Origin: Rhodospirillales bacterium
Lineage (GTDB): Bacteria; Pseudomonadota; Alphaproteobacteria; Rhodospirillales; JAPHRK01
Reading direction: 5' to 3'
DNA length: 64,000 nt
Assembly (NCBI GenBank): GCA_026196105.1
Contig: JAPHRK010000036.1
Location: forward strand, 32,051 to 96,050
Below, in pieces: positions 25,127 to 34,675 of this stretch; the stretch's first letter is position 1, and the number at the start of each line of letters is the position of its first letter. The notes below the pieces were generated by a model. The model ran no database searches, had not been told where the DNA came from, and was given only the letters and a program-made list of their open reading frames with translations. A program made the translations under genes and the position numbers.

Positions 25127-28111
25127 ATGACAGCGGGAACTGATTACAAAAAAGGAAGACTGGCAAGGCGACTTATTGTCGCAATACTTTTGTTCAGTAC
25201 AGCGATCACTGTTATAACCACAGCTGTTCAACTCTATGCAGATTATGACCAAGATGTAGCTGCAATTCATTCTCGAATTGATCAAATTAAGGAAAGCCAA
25301 CTCAATAGTATCGTTGCTTCTGTTTGGTTCCTTGATAATAAGCAAGTCCAACTTCAGCTAGATGGTTTGCGCCGGATGCCGGATATTGAATTTTTATCTA
25401 TTGAGGTTGAAGGGGAGGTTAAATGGTCATCTGGCAAAATTGTTTCTTCAGAAAGCATTACTCAAGATTTCCCCCTTATTCATGAGTCCCTTGGGCGTGA
25501 AGATGAAATTGGTACCCTTAAGGTTGCTGCCAGTTTAGATGAGGTCTTTCGTCAACTTTATAACAAGTTTGTTGTTATTCTGATTAGTAATGGTTTTAAG
25601 ACGTTCCTGGTTGCAGGGTTTATCTATTTTATTGTCTGGCATTTAATCACCCGCCATTTAGACCGCTTTGCCCTTTATGCAGAACGCTTTGAATTAGGGG
25701 AAGATGCGCCCTCCCTAAACTTAGACCGACCAGCTTCAAAAACTGGTGCGGCTGATGAATTTGATAAACTTGCTAATGCTTTAAATGCCATGCAGCTTAA
25801 GCTATCGAAGTCATATGGCGCATTGAAAGATAGTGAAGGCTATAACCGAACTCTCTTCGAGCAATCCCCTGTTGGGCAAGCTCTATGTAAAATGGATCGT
25901 ACATTTGTTGATGTAAATGCTGCCTATGCCAATATTATTGGACGGCCGATAAATGATCTTCTCGGTATTCGCACATCGGATATTACCCCTGATCACTATA
26001 ATCTCTATGACTTAGAGCAATTGACCTTACTTCAAAAAAAAGGCTCTTTTGGGCCTTATGAGAAAGAATATATCCGAGAAGATGGTTCCATGGTGCCGAT
26101 TAGAATTTTCGGTCACCTTTTAGATAAAGGTAGAGAGACATTTATTTGGATTGTTGTTGAAGACATAACTCAGGTCAGGAAAGCTCAAGACGACCTACTG
26201 CTGAGTGAAGAACGGTTTAAAGATTTTGCTGAATCTTCTTCTGACTGGCTTTGGGAATTAGATGAAAATCTAAAATTTTCCAGCTTTTCAGACCGTTATG
26301 AGGAAATTACAGGGATTGACCCATTAAAGGTACTTGGTAAAAAACGTTCAGAATTAGATTGGGTTGAAGCCGATAAAGAGGAGTGGGATGCTCATCTGAA
26401 AGATCTAGAAGAACGACGCCCCTTTAAAGAATTAACCATTAGGCTTACACGAACCGATGGGACATTTTTACATTCACGGCTAAATGGAAAGCCGTTTTTT
26501 GATGCAGATGGTAAATTTAAAGGTTATCGGGGAACAGGAACCAATGTTACTGATATCGTTAAGGCAGAAGAAGAACTTCAGCTGAGTGAGAAACGGTTCA
26601 AGGATTTTGCCGAGGCATCATCTGACTGGTTCTGGGAAATCGACGAAACCTATACCTTTACTTACGTTTCCCCTAGTTTTGAAATTCGTACAGGGATACC
26701 AAACTCATCTTGTATGGGTGAAAAGCGACATCAAAATAAGGCTCTTGTTCCCATGGATGGGGATTGGAGTGAACATCTTAAGTTGTTAGATGCCAGAGAG
26801 CCTTTTGTTGATTTTCCTTTTAAGGGAACCCGTGAAGATGGTTCAACTCTTTATGCTTTGAGTAGTGGGATTCCCATCTTTGGCGATGATGGTACCTTCA
26901 TCGGATACCGGGGCAGTGGTCGCGATGTGACTGAAATGGTTATGGCCGATGCCAAGCGTGAGCAATTAGAAGCTCAGTTAAGACAATCACAACGCTTAGA
27001 AACTGTGGGTACATTGGCAGGCGGAATTGCCCATGACTTTAATAATTTATTGATGCCAATCCTTGGCTACACCGAAATTATGCTCAAGCAGCTTTCACCT
27101 GAAGATAGCATGTTTAGCAAGCTTGAACGCATCGCAAGAGCGGCTGAGCGGGCCAAAACCCTTGTCCAACAAGTTTTGACTTTTAGTCGCCGTGGAGAGC
27201 AAAGCCGGAAACCCACAAATCTGTCAGAAATTATCGAAGAAACTCTCAAACTTATTCGGGCAGCAATCCCGACAAGTATCAAAATTAGAACCAATGTTGA
27301 AGACAATTGCCCAACTGTGTTAGCTGACTCGACCCAAATGCATCAGCTAGTGATGAACCTCTGCACCAACGCAACCCAAGCAATGGGAAGTGAAGGTGGT
27401 ACATTAACCCTAGCGATGTCATCAACTGAAGCAGAACTGCTAACTTCTCCTGGCGTCGTTCACCCGCATATCAAAATTACTGTTTCAGATGATGGGCCGG
27501 GAATGGAGAAGGCTGTTCTTGAGAGGATCTTTGAACCCTTCTTTAGCACCAAAAAACAACAAGGTGGCACGGGGCTAGGATTAGCAACCGTCCATGGGAT
27601 TGTTTCCTCCCATAATGGAACAATTGAAGCTTTTAGTAACCCTGGAGAAGGAGCGAGTTTTGAAGTGTTGTTGCCCGTCTTTGAGGGGGATGACAAGAAA
27701 GAGGCAGAGATTAAGGAAAATTCTTCAGGTGGAAATGAGCACATCCTCTTTGTTGATGATGAACCTGAGAACGGTGATTTAGCAAAGGCTATGCTGACGG
27801 ATTTAGGCTATACAGTTGATGTCTTTACCGACAGTCTGAAAGCCTTAGAGTATTATGGTGAGAATATGGACGAAATTGATTTGTTGATCACAGATCAAAC
27901 CATGCCCAACCTGACTGGCGAAGGCCTTGTCCGTAATATAAAATCCTTAAAGAAAGATACCCCCATAATTATGATTACTGGGTTTAGCGAACATATGGAT
28001 GAAGAGAAAAGTCAAGAATTAGGGATTGATAAGCTCTTGATGAAACCTGTTAAGATGGAAAGAATGGCCGAAGCCATCCGAGAAGCATTATCTAACGGGT
28101 ATAAAGCATAG
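25127..28111 (+). CDS. Membrane-bound hybrid sensor histidine kinase with PAS domains and receiver
   Basis: 994 residues. A membrane helix near residues 15-38 and another near 148-172 enclose a periplasmic sensor region of about 110 residues. Then come three PAS/PAC units (about 235-350, 358-480, 490-610); the second and third begin with near-identical text (EERFKDFAESSSDWLWELDE and KRFKDFAEASSDWFWEIDE), which points to internal duplication. The kinase core has GGIAHDFNNLL (His636) and HATPase motifs DDGPGM and GTGLGLATVHGIV. The C-terminal receiver domain carries Asp923 in LITDQTMPN. The signal and the partner are unknown. A small membrane protein gene follows after 5 bp. Confidence 0.9.
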   Translation: MTAGTDYKKGRLARRLIVAILLFSTAITVITTAVQLYADYDQDVAAIHSRIDQIKESQLNSIVASVWFLDNKQVQLQLDGLRRMPDIEFLSIEVEGEVKWSSGKIVSSESITQDFPLIHESLGREDEIGTLKVAASLDEVFRQLYNKFVVILISNGFKTFLVAGFIYFIVWHLITRHLDRFALYAERFELGEDAPSLNLDRPASKTGAADEFDKLANALNAMQLKLSKSYGALKDSEGYNRTLFEQSPVGQALCKMDRTFVDVNAAYANIIGRPINDLLGIRTSDITPDHYNLYDLEQLTLLQKKGSFGPYEKEYIREDGSMVPIRIFGHLLDKGRETFIWIVVEDITQVRKAQDDLLLSEERFKDFAESSSDWLWELDENLKFSSFSDRYEEITGIDPLKVLGKKRSELDWVEADKEEWDAHLKDLEERRPFKELTIRLTRTDGTFLHSRLNGKPFFDADGKFKGYRGTGTNVTDIVKAEEELQLSEKRFKDFAEASSDWFWEIDETYTFTYVSPSFEIRTGIPNSSCMGEKRHQNKALVPMDGDWSEHLKLLDAREPFVDFPFKGTREDGSTLYALSSGIPIFGDDGTFIGYRGSGRDVTEMVMADAKREQLEAQLRQSQRLETVGTLAGGIAHDFNNLLMPILGYTEIMLKQLSPEDSMFSKLERIARAAERAKTLVQQVLTFSRRGEQSRKPTNLSEIIEETLKLIRAAIPTSIKIRTNVEDNCPTVLADSTQMHQLVMNLCTNATQAMGSEGGTLTLAMSSTEAELLTSPGVVHPHIKITVSDDGPGMEKAVLERIFEPFFSTKKQQGGTGLGLATVHGIVSSHNGTIEAFSNPGEGASFEVLLPVFEGDDKKEAEIKENSSGGNEHILFVDDEPENGDLAKAMLTDLGYTVDVFTDSLKALEYYGENMDEIDLLITDQTMPNLTGEGLVRNIKSLKKDTPIIMITGFSEHMDEEKSQELGIDKLLMKPVKMERMAEAIREALSNGYKA

Positions 28112-28116
28112 AAATC

Positions 28117-28353
28117 ATGAAGTGGTTTGATAACGTCCCCCTTCCTATGTTGATATTCTTGGCTGTATTTCTTCTTATTGCCCCCATCACGCCAGAACCC
28201 CATCTGGTGCAGAAATACAATATGGCAATGGAGGGAAAATTAACCGAGCCCCTAGATATTTTCGATGTCTTTTGGCATTTTCTCGGAGTGATCTTGGTTA
28301 TTGTCAAACTTAAACGTGGGACAATTACTCCCGATGATAGGGATGACCGCTGA
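28117..28353 (+). CDS. Small two-helix membrane protein
   Basis: 78 residues with hydrophobic segments at about 9-25 (LPMLIFLAVFLLIAPITP) and 53-66 (FWHFLGVILVIVKL) around EPHLVQKYNMAMEGKLTEPLDIFD. Short proteins with the pattern APF.PEPHLVEK...G.L..P.DIFD are common in proteobacteria and are often labelled RND transporter-like, though the function is not established. It begins 5 bp after the hybrid kinase, so it is probably in the same transcript. Its last 29 bp overlap the 3' end of rlmH on the opposite strand. Confidence 0.65.
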   Translation: MKWFDNVPLPMLIFLAVFLLIAPITPEPHLVQKYNMAMEGKLTEPLDIFDVFWHFLGVILVIVKLKRGTITPDDRDDR

Positions 28354-28783
28354 GGATACATTGGCCTCGGTAGATTTGTTCCACAATCATAGGGCGGACA
28401 AGCATATGGGGCCATGTGGCTTTGCCCAAGGAAACAAGAAGGGCTGCTTTTCGCCGAATTGCTTCTCCATGACCATCAGCTCCGCCAATCAAAAAAGCTA
28501 TATCTCCAACACCGTTATCGCGCCACCCTTCTAGTTTTGTGGCAAACTCGAGGCTTTTAAACTCACGACCCCGTTCATCTAAGGCAACGATAGTTGCCCC
28601 TTTGGGAACCGCAGCCAGCAACAACTCAGCTTCGCGTTCTTTGAGCTTGAGGGGCGGGAGTTTCTTCTTCTCTTCGACTTCTTTGAGAGTAAAAGGCCAG
28701 CTCAGCCTATTGGTATAATGATCAAAAAGAGTTTTCTCCGGCCCGGCCTTGGCACGGCCGACCGCTATAAGATGTATGCGCAT
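28325..28783 (-). CDS. rlmH: 23S rRNA (pseudouridine1915-N3)-methyltransferase RlmH
   Basis: 152 residues, the normal length. It is a SPOUT-class methyltransferase that N3-methylates pseudouridine 1915 in helix 69 of 23S rRNA on assembled ribosomes. Recognisable parts are the start MRIHLIAVGRAK, TIVALDERGREFKS, the knot region IAFLIGGADGHGE and the C-terminal VRPMIVEQIYRGQCILSGHPYHRE. It is the last gene of the block nadD-rsfS-rlmH, 20 bp after rsfS. The 3' end overlaps the convergent small membrane gene. Confidence 0.95.
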   Translation of the reverse strand: MRIHLIAVGRAKAGPEKTLFDHYTNRLSWPFTLKEVEEKKKLPPLKLKEREAELLLAAVPKGATIVALDERGREFKSLEFATKLEGWRDNGVGDIAFLIGGADGHGEAIRRKAALLVSLGKATWPHMLVRPMIVEQIYRGQCILSGHPYHRE

Positions 28784-28803
28784 ATTGCTTCACCGGTTAG
28801 TGG

Positions 28804-29205
28804 TTAAGCGACAACCTGTTCCACTTGAGGGCCTTTACCTTGAGGAACTTTAGTCACTTCGGCCATATTCCACATTTTTTCAAGGTCATAGAAATCACGG
28901 ACTTCTGGCTTGAATAAATGTATCACCACATCAAAAGCATCAATCAATACCCAATCACAGTTATCCATCCCTTCGATGGAAATACCGTCTAGGCCAGCAG
29001 CTTTTAGTTTTTCGTTGAGATGATTGGCCATGGCACCCACTTGTCGAGATGAGGTACCTGAAGCAATTATGAGATAATCTGCAATCGGGGTTACACCGAC
29101 CAGATCAATTGTAACAATCTCCTGGGCTTTGTCATCATCCAGGGATTGAACCACTAAGTCCTTCAAATCTGCAGAACTTGGTAGCAACGGTTTGCTTTGA
29201 GCTAT
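28804..29205 (-). CDS. rsfS: Ribosome silencing factor RsfS, apparent AUA start
   Basis: RsfS (DUF143/Iojap) binds L14 of the large subunit and blocks subunit joining in slow growth. The core is clear: DDDKAQEIVTIDLVGVTPIADYLIIASGTSSRQVGAMANHL, then GMDNCDWVLIDAFDVVIHLF and RDFYDLEKMW. The start is odd. A TTG at 29187 opens a 127-residue frame but its only Shine-Dalgarno, AAGGAG at 29213-29218, is 25 nt away. The in-frame ATA at 29203-29205 lies 7 nt from that site, and an in-frame stop at 29218-29220 excludes anything further upstream. I use ATA (133 residues). Confidence 0.88.
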   Translation of the reverse strand: MAQSKPLLPSSADLKDLVVQSLDDDKAQEIVTIDLVGVTPIADYLIIASGTSSRQVGAMANHLNEKLKAAGLDGISIEGMDNCDWVLIDAFDVVIHLFKPEVRDFYDLEKMWNMAEVTKVPQGKGPQVEQVVA

Positions 29206-29233
29206 AGTTTTTCTCCTTTAATCAAAAGCGTTG

Positions 29234-29833
29234 TCATTTAGTATTTTTTGAAGCGCGAATTTGTGTGGATGAGGCTGGGTGCAGCACGCCATGAAGAAAG
29301 ACCCATCGTGGAGGAGCTAACATAACCAATGAACCAGCTTTGTTTTCCCCTATTCGGTCTTTCGAAAACCGCTGCGCCGCCTTACCACTCAGCGCCTTTA
29401 GAGCATAGCCGGGACGGTCAAAAACTGCAACGGATACAGTAGAAAATATCTTTTCCCAATCTTTCCATAAGGGAATTTGTTCTAAATTATCTGCTCCCAT
29501 CACCCAAAGGAACTTCGATCCCTTAAATTGTTGAGTTAAAGCTTTAAGCATGTGGGCGGTGTAAAAGGTGCCCAACTGGCTTTCTAAATCCATTACCTTG
29601 ATGCACGGGTGTTTAGCTTGCAGACGGGCTGACGCTAAACGTTCTCCCAAAGGGGCCATGCCTTTAACAGGTTTCAAAGGATTTTGGGGCGACACCAACC
29701 ACCATACCTGGTCTACCTTCAGACGCCTAAGAGCCATGAGGCTAATATGAAGATGCCCTTCATGGGCGGGGTTAAATGACCCGCCCAGGAGAGCAACTTT
29801 TTTAGGAAGGTTAAGTCTCCCTAAGGACGACAC
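29234..29833 (-). CDS. nadD: Nicotinate-nucleotide adenylyltransferase
   Basis: 199 residues. It adenylylates nicotinate mononucleotide in NAD synthesis. The nucleotidyltransferase motif is [15 protein letters not shown] (about residues 17-31), followed by [11 protein letters not shown] and [19 protein letters not shown]; the end carries the ISSTxIR-like SSTQIRAS. Its start overlaps the proA stop by 13 nt, and rsfS follows, which is a standard arrangement in this class. Confidence 0.94.
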   Translation of the reverse strand: MSSLGRLNLPKKVALLGGSFNPAHEGHLHISLMALRRLKVDQVWWLVSPQNPLKPVKGMAPLGERLASARLQAKHPCIKVMDLESQLGTFYTAHMLKALTQQFKGSKFLWVMGADNLEQIPLWKDWEKIFSTVSVAVFDRPGYALKALSGKAAQRFSKDRIGENKAGSLVMLAPPRWVFLHGVLHPASSTQIRASKNTK

Positions 29834-31098
29834 TGCCCGGTCCCGCGAACCACATATTTAAAGCTGGTAAGCTGTTCAACACCCACTGGACCGCGGGCAT
29901 GCATTTTACCCGTCGAAATGCCGATCTCAGCACCCATGCCAAACTCGCCGCCGTCGGCAAATTGGGTGGAGGCATTCACCATGACGATAGCGCTATCCAC
30001 TTCATTGAGGAACGTTGCGGCGGCGTCAACGTCTTCGGTTATGATACAATCCGTATGGTGGGAACTATGTTCAGCAATATGCTCAATCGCATCTTCAACC
30101 CCATCTACCACTTTGATAGAAACGATGGCGTCAAGATATTCTGTGTCCCAATCTTCATCTGAAGCAGGGATAACTCGATGATCAAAAGCTGAAATCTCTT
30201 CATCACCGCGAACTTCACAGCCTGCCGCAATCAAGTCATCAATAATAACTTGAGCATGGCTTTGAACCGCCATTGAGTCGATCAAAATTGTTTCTGCAGC
30301 CCCGCAAATACCCGTCCGGCGCATCTTAGCATTAAGAACAATTTTTCGAGCTTTCACAGGATCTGCTTTCTGGTCCACATAAACATGGCAAATACCATCT
30401 AAATGCTTAAATAGGGGAACTTTGCTCTCGTTGGTAACACGCTCTACCAGAGATTTACCCCCTCGTGGAACGATCACATCAATAGTATCCGCCATGGTCA
30501 GCATTTCGCCAACTGCTGCCCGGTCAGTCGTTGGAACCATTTGAATGCAGGTTTCTGGTAAACCAGCAGCTTTCAAACCTTCGAGGAGACAATTAAGAAT
30601 AGCGTGTGATGAATGGAAGCTCTCTGAACCCCCGCGCAAAATTGCCGCGTTGCCTGATTTCAGGCACAAGCCACCTGCATCTGCCGTAACATTAGGGCGA
30701 GACTCATAGATGATACCAATGACACCAAGAGGAGTGCGTACCCGAGCGATATCAAGCCCATTAGCAGGAGCCTGCCACCGGGTGATTTCACTACCAACAG
30801 GATCGGCAAGCCCTGCAATCGCTTCCAGGCCGACAGCCATGGCGTGAATACGACCATGATCAAGCATTAAGCGATCAAGCATAGCCTTGGTCAGGCCCTT
30901 TTGCTCGCCTGCAGCCATATCAATTTTGTTGGCTTCGATGATGTTATCAATATTGTCCCGCAGGCTTTCCGCCATTTTACACAGGGCATCGTTCTTGGCA
31001 TCGGTTGAAGCCACAGCTAAAGTTGCAGAAGCCGCTTTTGCTTCGTTGCCTAATTTGGCCATCATGCCTTTAATATCAGTCTCGGTGACCGCGCTCAT
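29821..31098 (-). CDS. proA: Glutamate-5-semialdehyde dehydrogenase
   Basis: 425 residues. It reduces glutamyl-5-phosphate to glutamate semialdehyde in proline synthesis, acting with ProB. The aldehyde dehydrogenase-like fold is visible in [41 protein letters not shown], and the catalytic Cys lies in the [13 protein letters not shown] region. The end [19 protein letters not shown] is typical. It is separated from proB by a short gene of unknown function. Confidence 0.95.
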   Translation of the reverse strand: MSAVTETDIKGMMAKLGNEAKAASATLAVASTDAKNDALCKMAESLRDNIDNIIEANKIDMAAGEQKGLTKAMLDRLMLDHGRIHAMAVGLEAIAGLADPVGSEITRWQAPANGLDIARVRTPLGVIGIIYESRPNVTADAGGLCLKSGNAAILRGGSESFHSSHAILNCLLEGLKAAGLPETCIQMVPTTDRAAVGEMLTMADTIDVIVPRGGKSLVERVTNESKVPLFKHLDGICHVYVDQKADPVKARKIVLNAKMRRTGICGAAETILIDSMAVQSHAQVIIDDLIAAGCEVRGDEEISAFDHRVIPASDEDWDTEYLDAIVSIKVVDGVEDAIEHIAEHSSHHTDCIITEDVDAAATFLNEVDSAIVMVNASTQFADGGEFGMGAEIGISTGKMHARGPVGVEQLTSFKYVVRGTGQCRP

Positions 31099-31177
31099 AG
31101 CGCATCTCCTATTCGCTTAGTTATTATACCCGTTGAAAGAGAATATAACGAGGTCGGGTGAATTTGTAGAGAGAGAA

Positions 31178-31411
31178 TTATCCCCCTAAAAATTTTGCCT
31201 TGGCCTCTTCCAACAAAGCATCCAGTTCTTTATGTAGCCGGTCCACCTCTTTTTCCAACATATCGCCGCTTACACAACGAGGCGTAATGATCTGGTCTCC
31301 GGCAGCATTCAGGGTGTAAGTAGGCTGCAAAGCAATACAGGCTTTTTTCGGTGCAGGAAAATCGAATTCTTTTTCATCGTCAAAGAAGAGTTGGAAGGTA
31401 TGGGTTTTCAT
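31178..31411 (-). CDS. Unknown 77-residue protein between proB and proA
   Basis: Not recognised. It has an N-terminal part rich in beta-prone residues (TFQLFFDDEKEFDFPAPKKACIALQPTYTLN), a single Cys-containing turn (ITPRCVSGD) and a C-terminal charged helix (EKEVDRLHKELDALLEEAKAKFLGG) that could form a coiled coil. There is no signal peptide. It starts 26 bp after proB and ends 79 bp before proA on the same strand, with AGACGCC before the ATG, so it is likely translated from the proline operon message. Confidence 0.6.
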   Translation of the reverse strand: MKTHTFQLFFDDEKEFDFPAPKKACIALQPTYTLNAAGDQIITPRCVSGDMLEKEVDRLHKELDALLEEAKAKFLGG

Positions 31412-31437
31412 ATCAAGGCGTCTCCGTATTTTTTGTT

Positions 31438-32571
31438 CTAGCTTAATACTAAGTCATCGCGGTGGATAAGTTCTTTGCGGCCGATGTAACCAAGCAGGTT
31501 TTCAAACTCACTACTTTTGCGACCAATGATCTGTCGGGCATCTGACGAGGGGTAGGTTATCAAACCGCGGCCAAGTTCTTTCCCGTCGCCATCAACAATA
31601 GTGACAGCCGCACCCCGTTCAAATTCACCTTCAATAGCTTTCACACCCGCAGGTAAAAGGCTTTTTCCGGCATTCAGGGCTTTCAAAGCTCCTGCGTCAA
31701 CCACAACTTTCCCTGCAGATTTAAGGGTGCCTGAAATCCATTGTTTACGGGCTCCAGCAGGGGTGGAAGATGGCAAGAACCAACTACACCGTCCCCCCTC
31801 GATCATCCGGTTTAAAGGGTTTAAGCCTTCGCCAGGGGCAATGACCATTCGGCAACCTGCATTCATAGCAATACGGGCCGCGGCAATCTTGGTCACCATC
31901 CCACCAGAGCCATAACTGGTGCCTGAGCCCCCGGCCATGGCTTCGATCTCGGGGGTGATTTCATCGATAACTGGGATGAATTTGGCTTTGTCGTCTTTAG
32001 TCGGGTCTTCCGTGTAGAGCCCATCAATATCAGATAATAACACCAAGGTATCAGCACTAACCATAGCTGCTACTCGAGCAGCAAGACGGTCATTGTCACC
32101 AAAGCGAATTTCATCGGTGGCAACTGTGTCATTTTCGTTGATCAAAGGAACAGCCCCAGAAGCAAGAAGCGTATCAATAGTGTTGCGAGCATTTATGTAA
32201 CGGCGACGGTTTTCGCTGTCATCCAAGGTTAACAAAATCTGCCCAACGGTCATGGCATGGTGACCGAGCACTTCTTGATAAGCATGAACCAAACGCACCA
32301 TGCCAGCCGCCGCCGCAGCTTGTTGTTCGCTCAAGGTCAATTTAGCCCCAGGAGCAAAGCCAAGCTGATGGCGACCAACCGCAATTGCCCCTGATGAGAC
32401 AAGAATAATCTCTTGGCCGCGAGCCCGGGCTTCTGCCATGTCAGCCGCCAGCGATTCAAGCCACTTGCGGTGAACTGCCCCACGTGACTCTTCAACCAAG
32501 AGAGCTGAGCCGATTTTAACGACGACCCTTTTGGCAGCTGTTAGGTTTGTACTTGTGCGGTGAGGGCTCAT
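31438..32571 (-). CDS. proB: Glutamate 5-kinase with PUA domain
   Basis: 377 residues, full length with a C-terminal PUA domain. It phosphorylates glutamate in the first step of proline synthesis. The amino acid kinase domain starts [16 protein letters not shown] and has [39 protein letters not shown] and [19 protein letters not shown]. The PUA region begins near residue 285 ([36 protein letters not shown], read in parts). The start overlaps the obgE stop by 4 nt. Confidence 0.95.
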   Translation of the reverse strand: MSPHRTSTNLTAAKRVVVKIGSALLVEESRGAVHRKWLESLAADMAEARARGQEIILVSSGAIAVGRHQLGFAPGAKLTLSEQQAAAAAGMVRLVHAYQEVLGHHAMTVGQILLTLDDSENRRRYINARNTIDTLLASGAVPLINENDTVATDEIRFGDNDRLAARVAAMVSADTLVLLSDIDGLYTEDPTKDDKAKFIPVIDEITPEIEAMAGGSGTSYGSGGMVTKIAAARIAMNAGCRMVIAPGEGLNPLNRMIEGGRCSWFLPSSTPAGARKQWISGTLKSAGKVVVDAGALKALNAGKSLLPAGVKAIEGEFERGAAVTIVDGDGKELGRGLITYPSSDARQIIGRKSSEFENLLGYIGRKELIHRDDLVLS

Positions 32572-33602
32572 GGAGAGAAGACCCTCACCTCGTTTTCGTC
32601 AGGTTCAGGGTTGCGAACAGAATCAATGACACTATAGAGCGCATTGAGCATTTCTTTCATGCCCAAACCAGCAACGCCAGAAAGGGGATAAACCTCTTTG
32701 CCGGAAGCTTCCCTTAAAGCCTGCATCTTCTCATCACGTTCTTCATCCATCAAAGCGTCCACTTTATTTAAAGCGACGATTTCATGTTTGTTGGCGAGGA
32801 TATCTGCATAAGCATCAAGTTCTTTGCGAATAATACGGTAAGCCTCAGCCGGATCTTCTTGGGTGCCGTCCACCAGATGAAGGAGCACAGCGCAGCGTTC
32901 CACATGGCCTAAAAAGCGCGTTCCAAGTCCGGTCCCTTCGCTGGCTCCTTCAATAAGGCCAGGAATGTCTGCCACCACAAACTCACCACCATCAGCGTAG
33001 ACAACCCCAAGGTTGGGGTGGAGTGTGGTGAAAGGATAATCAGCAATTTTGGGACGGGCGCGTGAAACCGCTGCCAGGAAAGTAGACTTGCCGGCGTTAG
33101 GCATTCCCACCAAGCCAACATCTGCAATCAGTTTAAGCCGTAGCCAAATCCAACGTTCTTCGCCGTCAAGACCAGGGTTGGCTCGGCGGGGTGATTGGTT
33201 GACGGAGGTTTTAAAGTGGGCATTGCCAAAACCGCCATTGCCACCGTGAAGCAAAACAACTTCTTGGCCAATTTCGGTCATGTCGGCGAGGATATTTTCG
33301 TTATCTTCGTCGAGAATTTGAGTGCCAACAGGAACCCTCAGAACCGCATCTTCGCCTCTGCGTCCGGAGCGATTTTGCCCCATACCATGACCACCGACTT
33401 TAGCTTTGAAGTGCTGTTGATAGCGATAATCAATAAGCGTGTTTAAGCCTTCAACGCATTTAATAATGACGTTGCCACCTCTTGCGCCATTGCCGCCATC
33501 AGGACCACCAAATTCGATATTGGCTTCGCGACGAAAGCTTACGGAACCTTTGCCACCAGCACCGCTGGAAACAAAGACTTTGGTTTGGTCTAAAAACTTC
33601 AT
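32568..33602 (-). CDS. obgE: Obg family GTPase
   Basis: 344 residues. The glycine-rich Obg fold is at the N-terminus ([28 protein letters not shown], read in parts), followed by the GTPase domain with G1 [10 protein letters not shown]3 DIPGLIEGA and G4 NKVD. Obg GTPases act in large-subunit assembly, stress and cell-cycle control. There is no C-terminal extension beyond the G domain other than a short acidic tail. It lies downstream of the rplU-rpmA terminator, so it needs read-through or its own promoter. Confidence 0.95.
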   Translation of the reverse strand: MKFLDQTKVFVSSGAGGKGSVSFRREANIEFGGPDGGNGARGGNVIIKCVEGLNTLIDYRYQQHFKAKVGGHGMGQNRSGRRGEDAVLRVPVGTQILDEDNENILADMTEIGQEVVLLHGGNGGFGNAHFKTSVNQSPRRANPGLDGEERWIWLRLKLIADVGLVGMPNAGKSTFLAAVSRARPKIADYPFTTLHPNLGVVYADGGEFVVADIPGLIEGASEGTGLGTRFLGHVERCAVLLHLVDGTQEDPAEAYRIIRKELDAYADILANKHEIVALNKVDALMDEERDEKMQALREASGKEVYPLSGVAGLGMKEMLNALYSVIDSVRNPEPDENEVRVFSP

Positions 33603-33639
33603 GGTTTTTAATACTTCGAGTTAAGGCCAAGCTACAAAC

Positions 33640-33679
33640 AAAAAAAAGGGAACGGCTCGGTATTTCCTAGCCATTCCCC
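33640..33679 (-). terminator. Rho-independent terminator after rpmA
   Basis: A stem of about 10 bp pairs GGGAACGGCT (33648-33657) with AGCCATTCCC (33669-33678), with one wobble pair. On the minus strand it is followed by a run of eight or more T. It should end most rplU-rpmA transcripts before obgE. Confidence 0.85.
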
Positions 33680-33706
33680 TTAATTCAAACCGACGGTTTT
33701 AAAAGA

Positions 33707-33961
33707 CTATGCAGTCTCCACGTCGATGAAAATTTTGCCCTGTGCGCGATGACGGAATTTAACACTTCCTTCAGCGACAGCGAAAATGGTGTGGTCTTTA
33801 CCAATGCCAACATTGTTGCCCGGGTGGTATTTGGTACCACGTTGACGAACGATGATGTTGCCAGGGATGACAGCTTCGCCGCCATATTTTTTCACGCCAA
33901 GACGACGACCAGCTGAGTCACGTCCGTTACGGGAACTACCACCTGCTTTCTTATGTGCCAT
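33707..33961 (-). CDS. rpmA: 50S ribosomal protein L27
   Basis: 84 residues. It starts [22 protein letters not shown] (standard L27 N-terminus near the peptidyl transferase centre; no cleavable extension as in Firmicutes) and contains [12 protein letters not shown] and GKDHTIFAV. It follows rplU by 5 bp and shares its message. Confidence 0.97.
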   Translation of the reverse strand: MAHKKAGGSSRNGRDSAGRRLGVKKYGGEAVIPGNIIVRQRGTKYHPGNNVGIGKDHTIFAVAEGSVKFRHRAQGKIFIDVETA

Positions 33962-33966
33962 CTATC

Positions 33967-34503
33967 CTACTCCTCAGTCTTCTTAGCGGCGGCTTTTTTA
34001 GGAGCTGCTTTTTTAGCAGGAGCCTTTTTAGCCGGGGCTTTTTTAGGGGCTGCTTCAGCTTTCGCTTCAGCTTTCTTTGGTGCGGCTTTCTTAGCCGGAG
34101 CTTTCTTTGGTGCTGCTTCAGCTTTTTCGTCTGCTGCTTTTGGGGCTGCCTTAGGCGCTGCTTTCTTAGCTGCGGCCTTTTTAGCGCCGGCTTTAGCGGC
34201 AACGTCGGTGATGCGAAGAGCGGTCAGGTCTTGACGATGGCCCTTTTTCCGACGGTAGTTTTGACGACGTTTCTTTTTGAAAACGATGATTTTCTCACCG
34301 CGGGTTTGGTCGATGACGGAAGCGGCAACTGCAGCGCCTTCAACGAGAGGCGTTCCAACGGTAACTTTATCACCTTCGCCAACCATCAAAACTTCGTCCA
34401 AGGAAATAACATCACCGGCTGCGCCAGGAAGTTTTTCAACGAGGATAACATCGTTGTTTTCGACCCGATATTGCTTACCACCGGTCTTAATAACTGCAAA
34501 CAT
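33967..34503 (-). CDS. rplU: 50S ribosomal protein L21 with long basic Ala/Lys tail
   Basis: 178 residues: a normal L21 core of about 102 residues ([18 protein letters not shown], the [15 protein letters not shown] end), then a 75-residue tail made of Lys, Ala and Pro repeats ([26 protein letters not shown]). Such tails occur on L21 of several alphaproteobacteria and look like histone H1-like sequence. The repeated DNA makes the tail prone to length change. The tail should be disordered and bind RNA unspecifically; its role is unknown. First gene of the rplU-rpmA operon. Confidence 0.95.
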   Translation of the reverse strand: MFAVIKTGGKQYRVENNDVILVEKLPGAAGDVISLDEVLMVGEGDKVTVGTPLVEGAAVAASVIDQTRGEKIIVFKKKRRQNYRRKKGHRQDLTALRITDVAAKAGAKKAAAKKAAPKAAPKAADEKAEAAPKKAPAKKAAPKKAEAKAEAAPKKAPAKKAPAKKAAPKKAAAKKTEE

Positions 34504-34607
34504 ATCTATAACTCTCTAAAATCGTTATTTATTAAGTTCTTGAACGCATCCTGCGGCGGCTGATCTAACAGCACTTTTATCTACTAAGAGAGGCCTCGAA
34601 CGACGCA

Positions 34608-34645
34608 ACAAAAAACCCGCAGAAAACCTAGGTTTCCTACGAAGA
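34608..34645 (-). terminator. Rho-independent terminator of the 34676-36202 gene
   Basis: On the minus strand the sequence CGTAGGAAA-CCTAGG-TTTTCTGCG forms a 9-bp stem with a 6-nt loop, followed by GGTTTTTTGTT. It lies about 35 nt after the stop codon of the membrane protein gene and keeps it apart from rplU. Confidence 0.7.
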
Positions 34646-34675
34646 GGCTGCAATATACTCGGAAACGTGAGGGAG

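Noticed and set aside
33955..34563. 200-residue cysteine/phenylalanine-rich open frame opposite rplU
   Set aside because: It is produced by the Lys/Ala repeats of the L21 tail read backwards.
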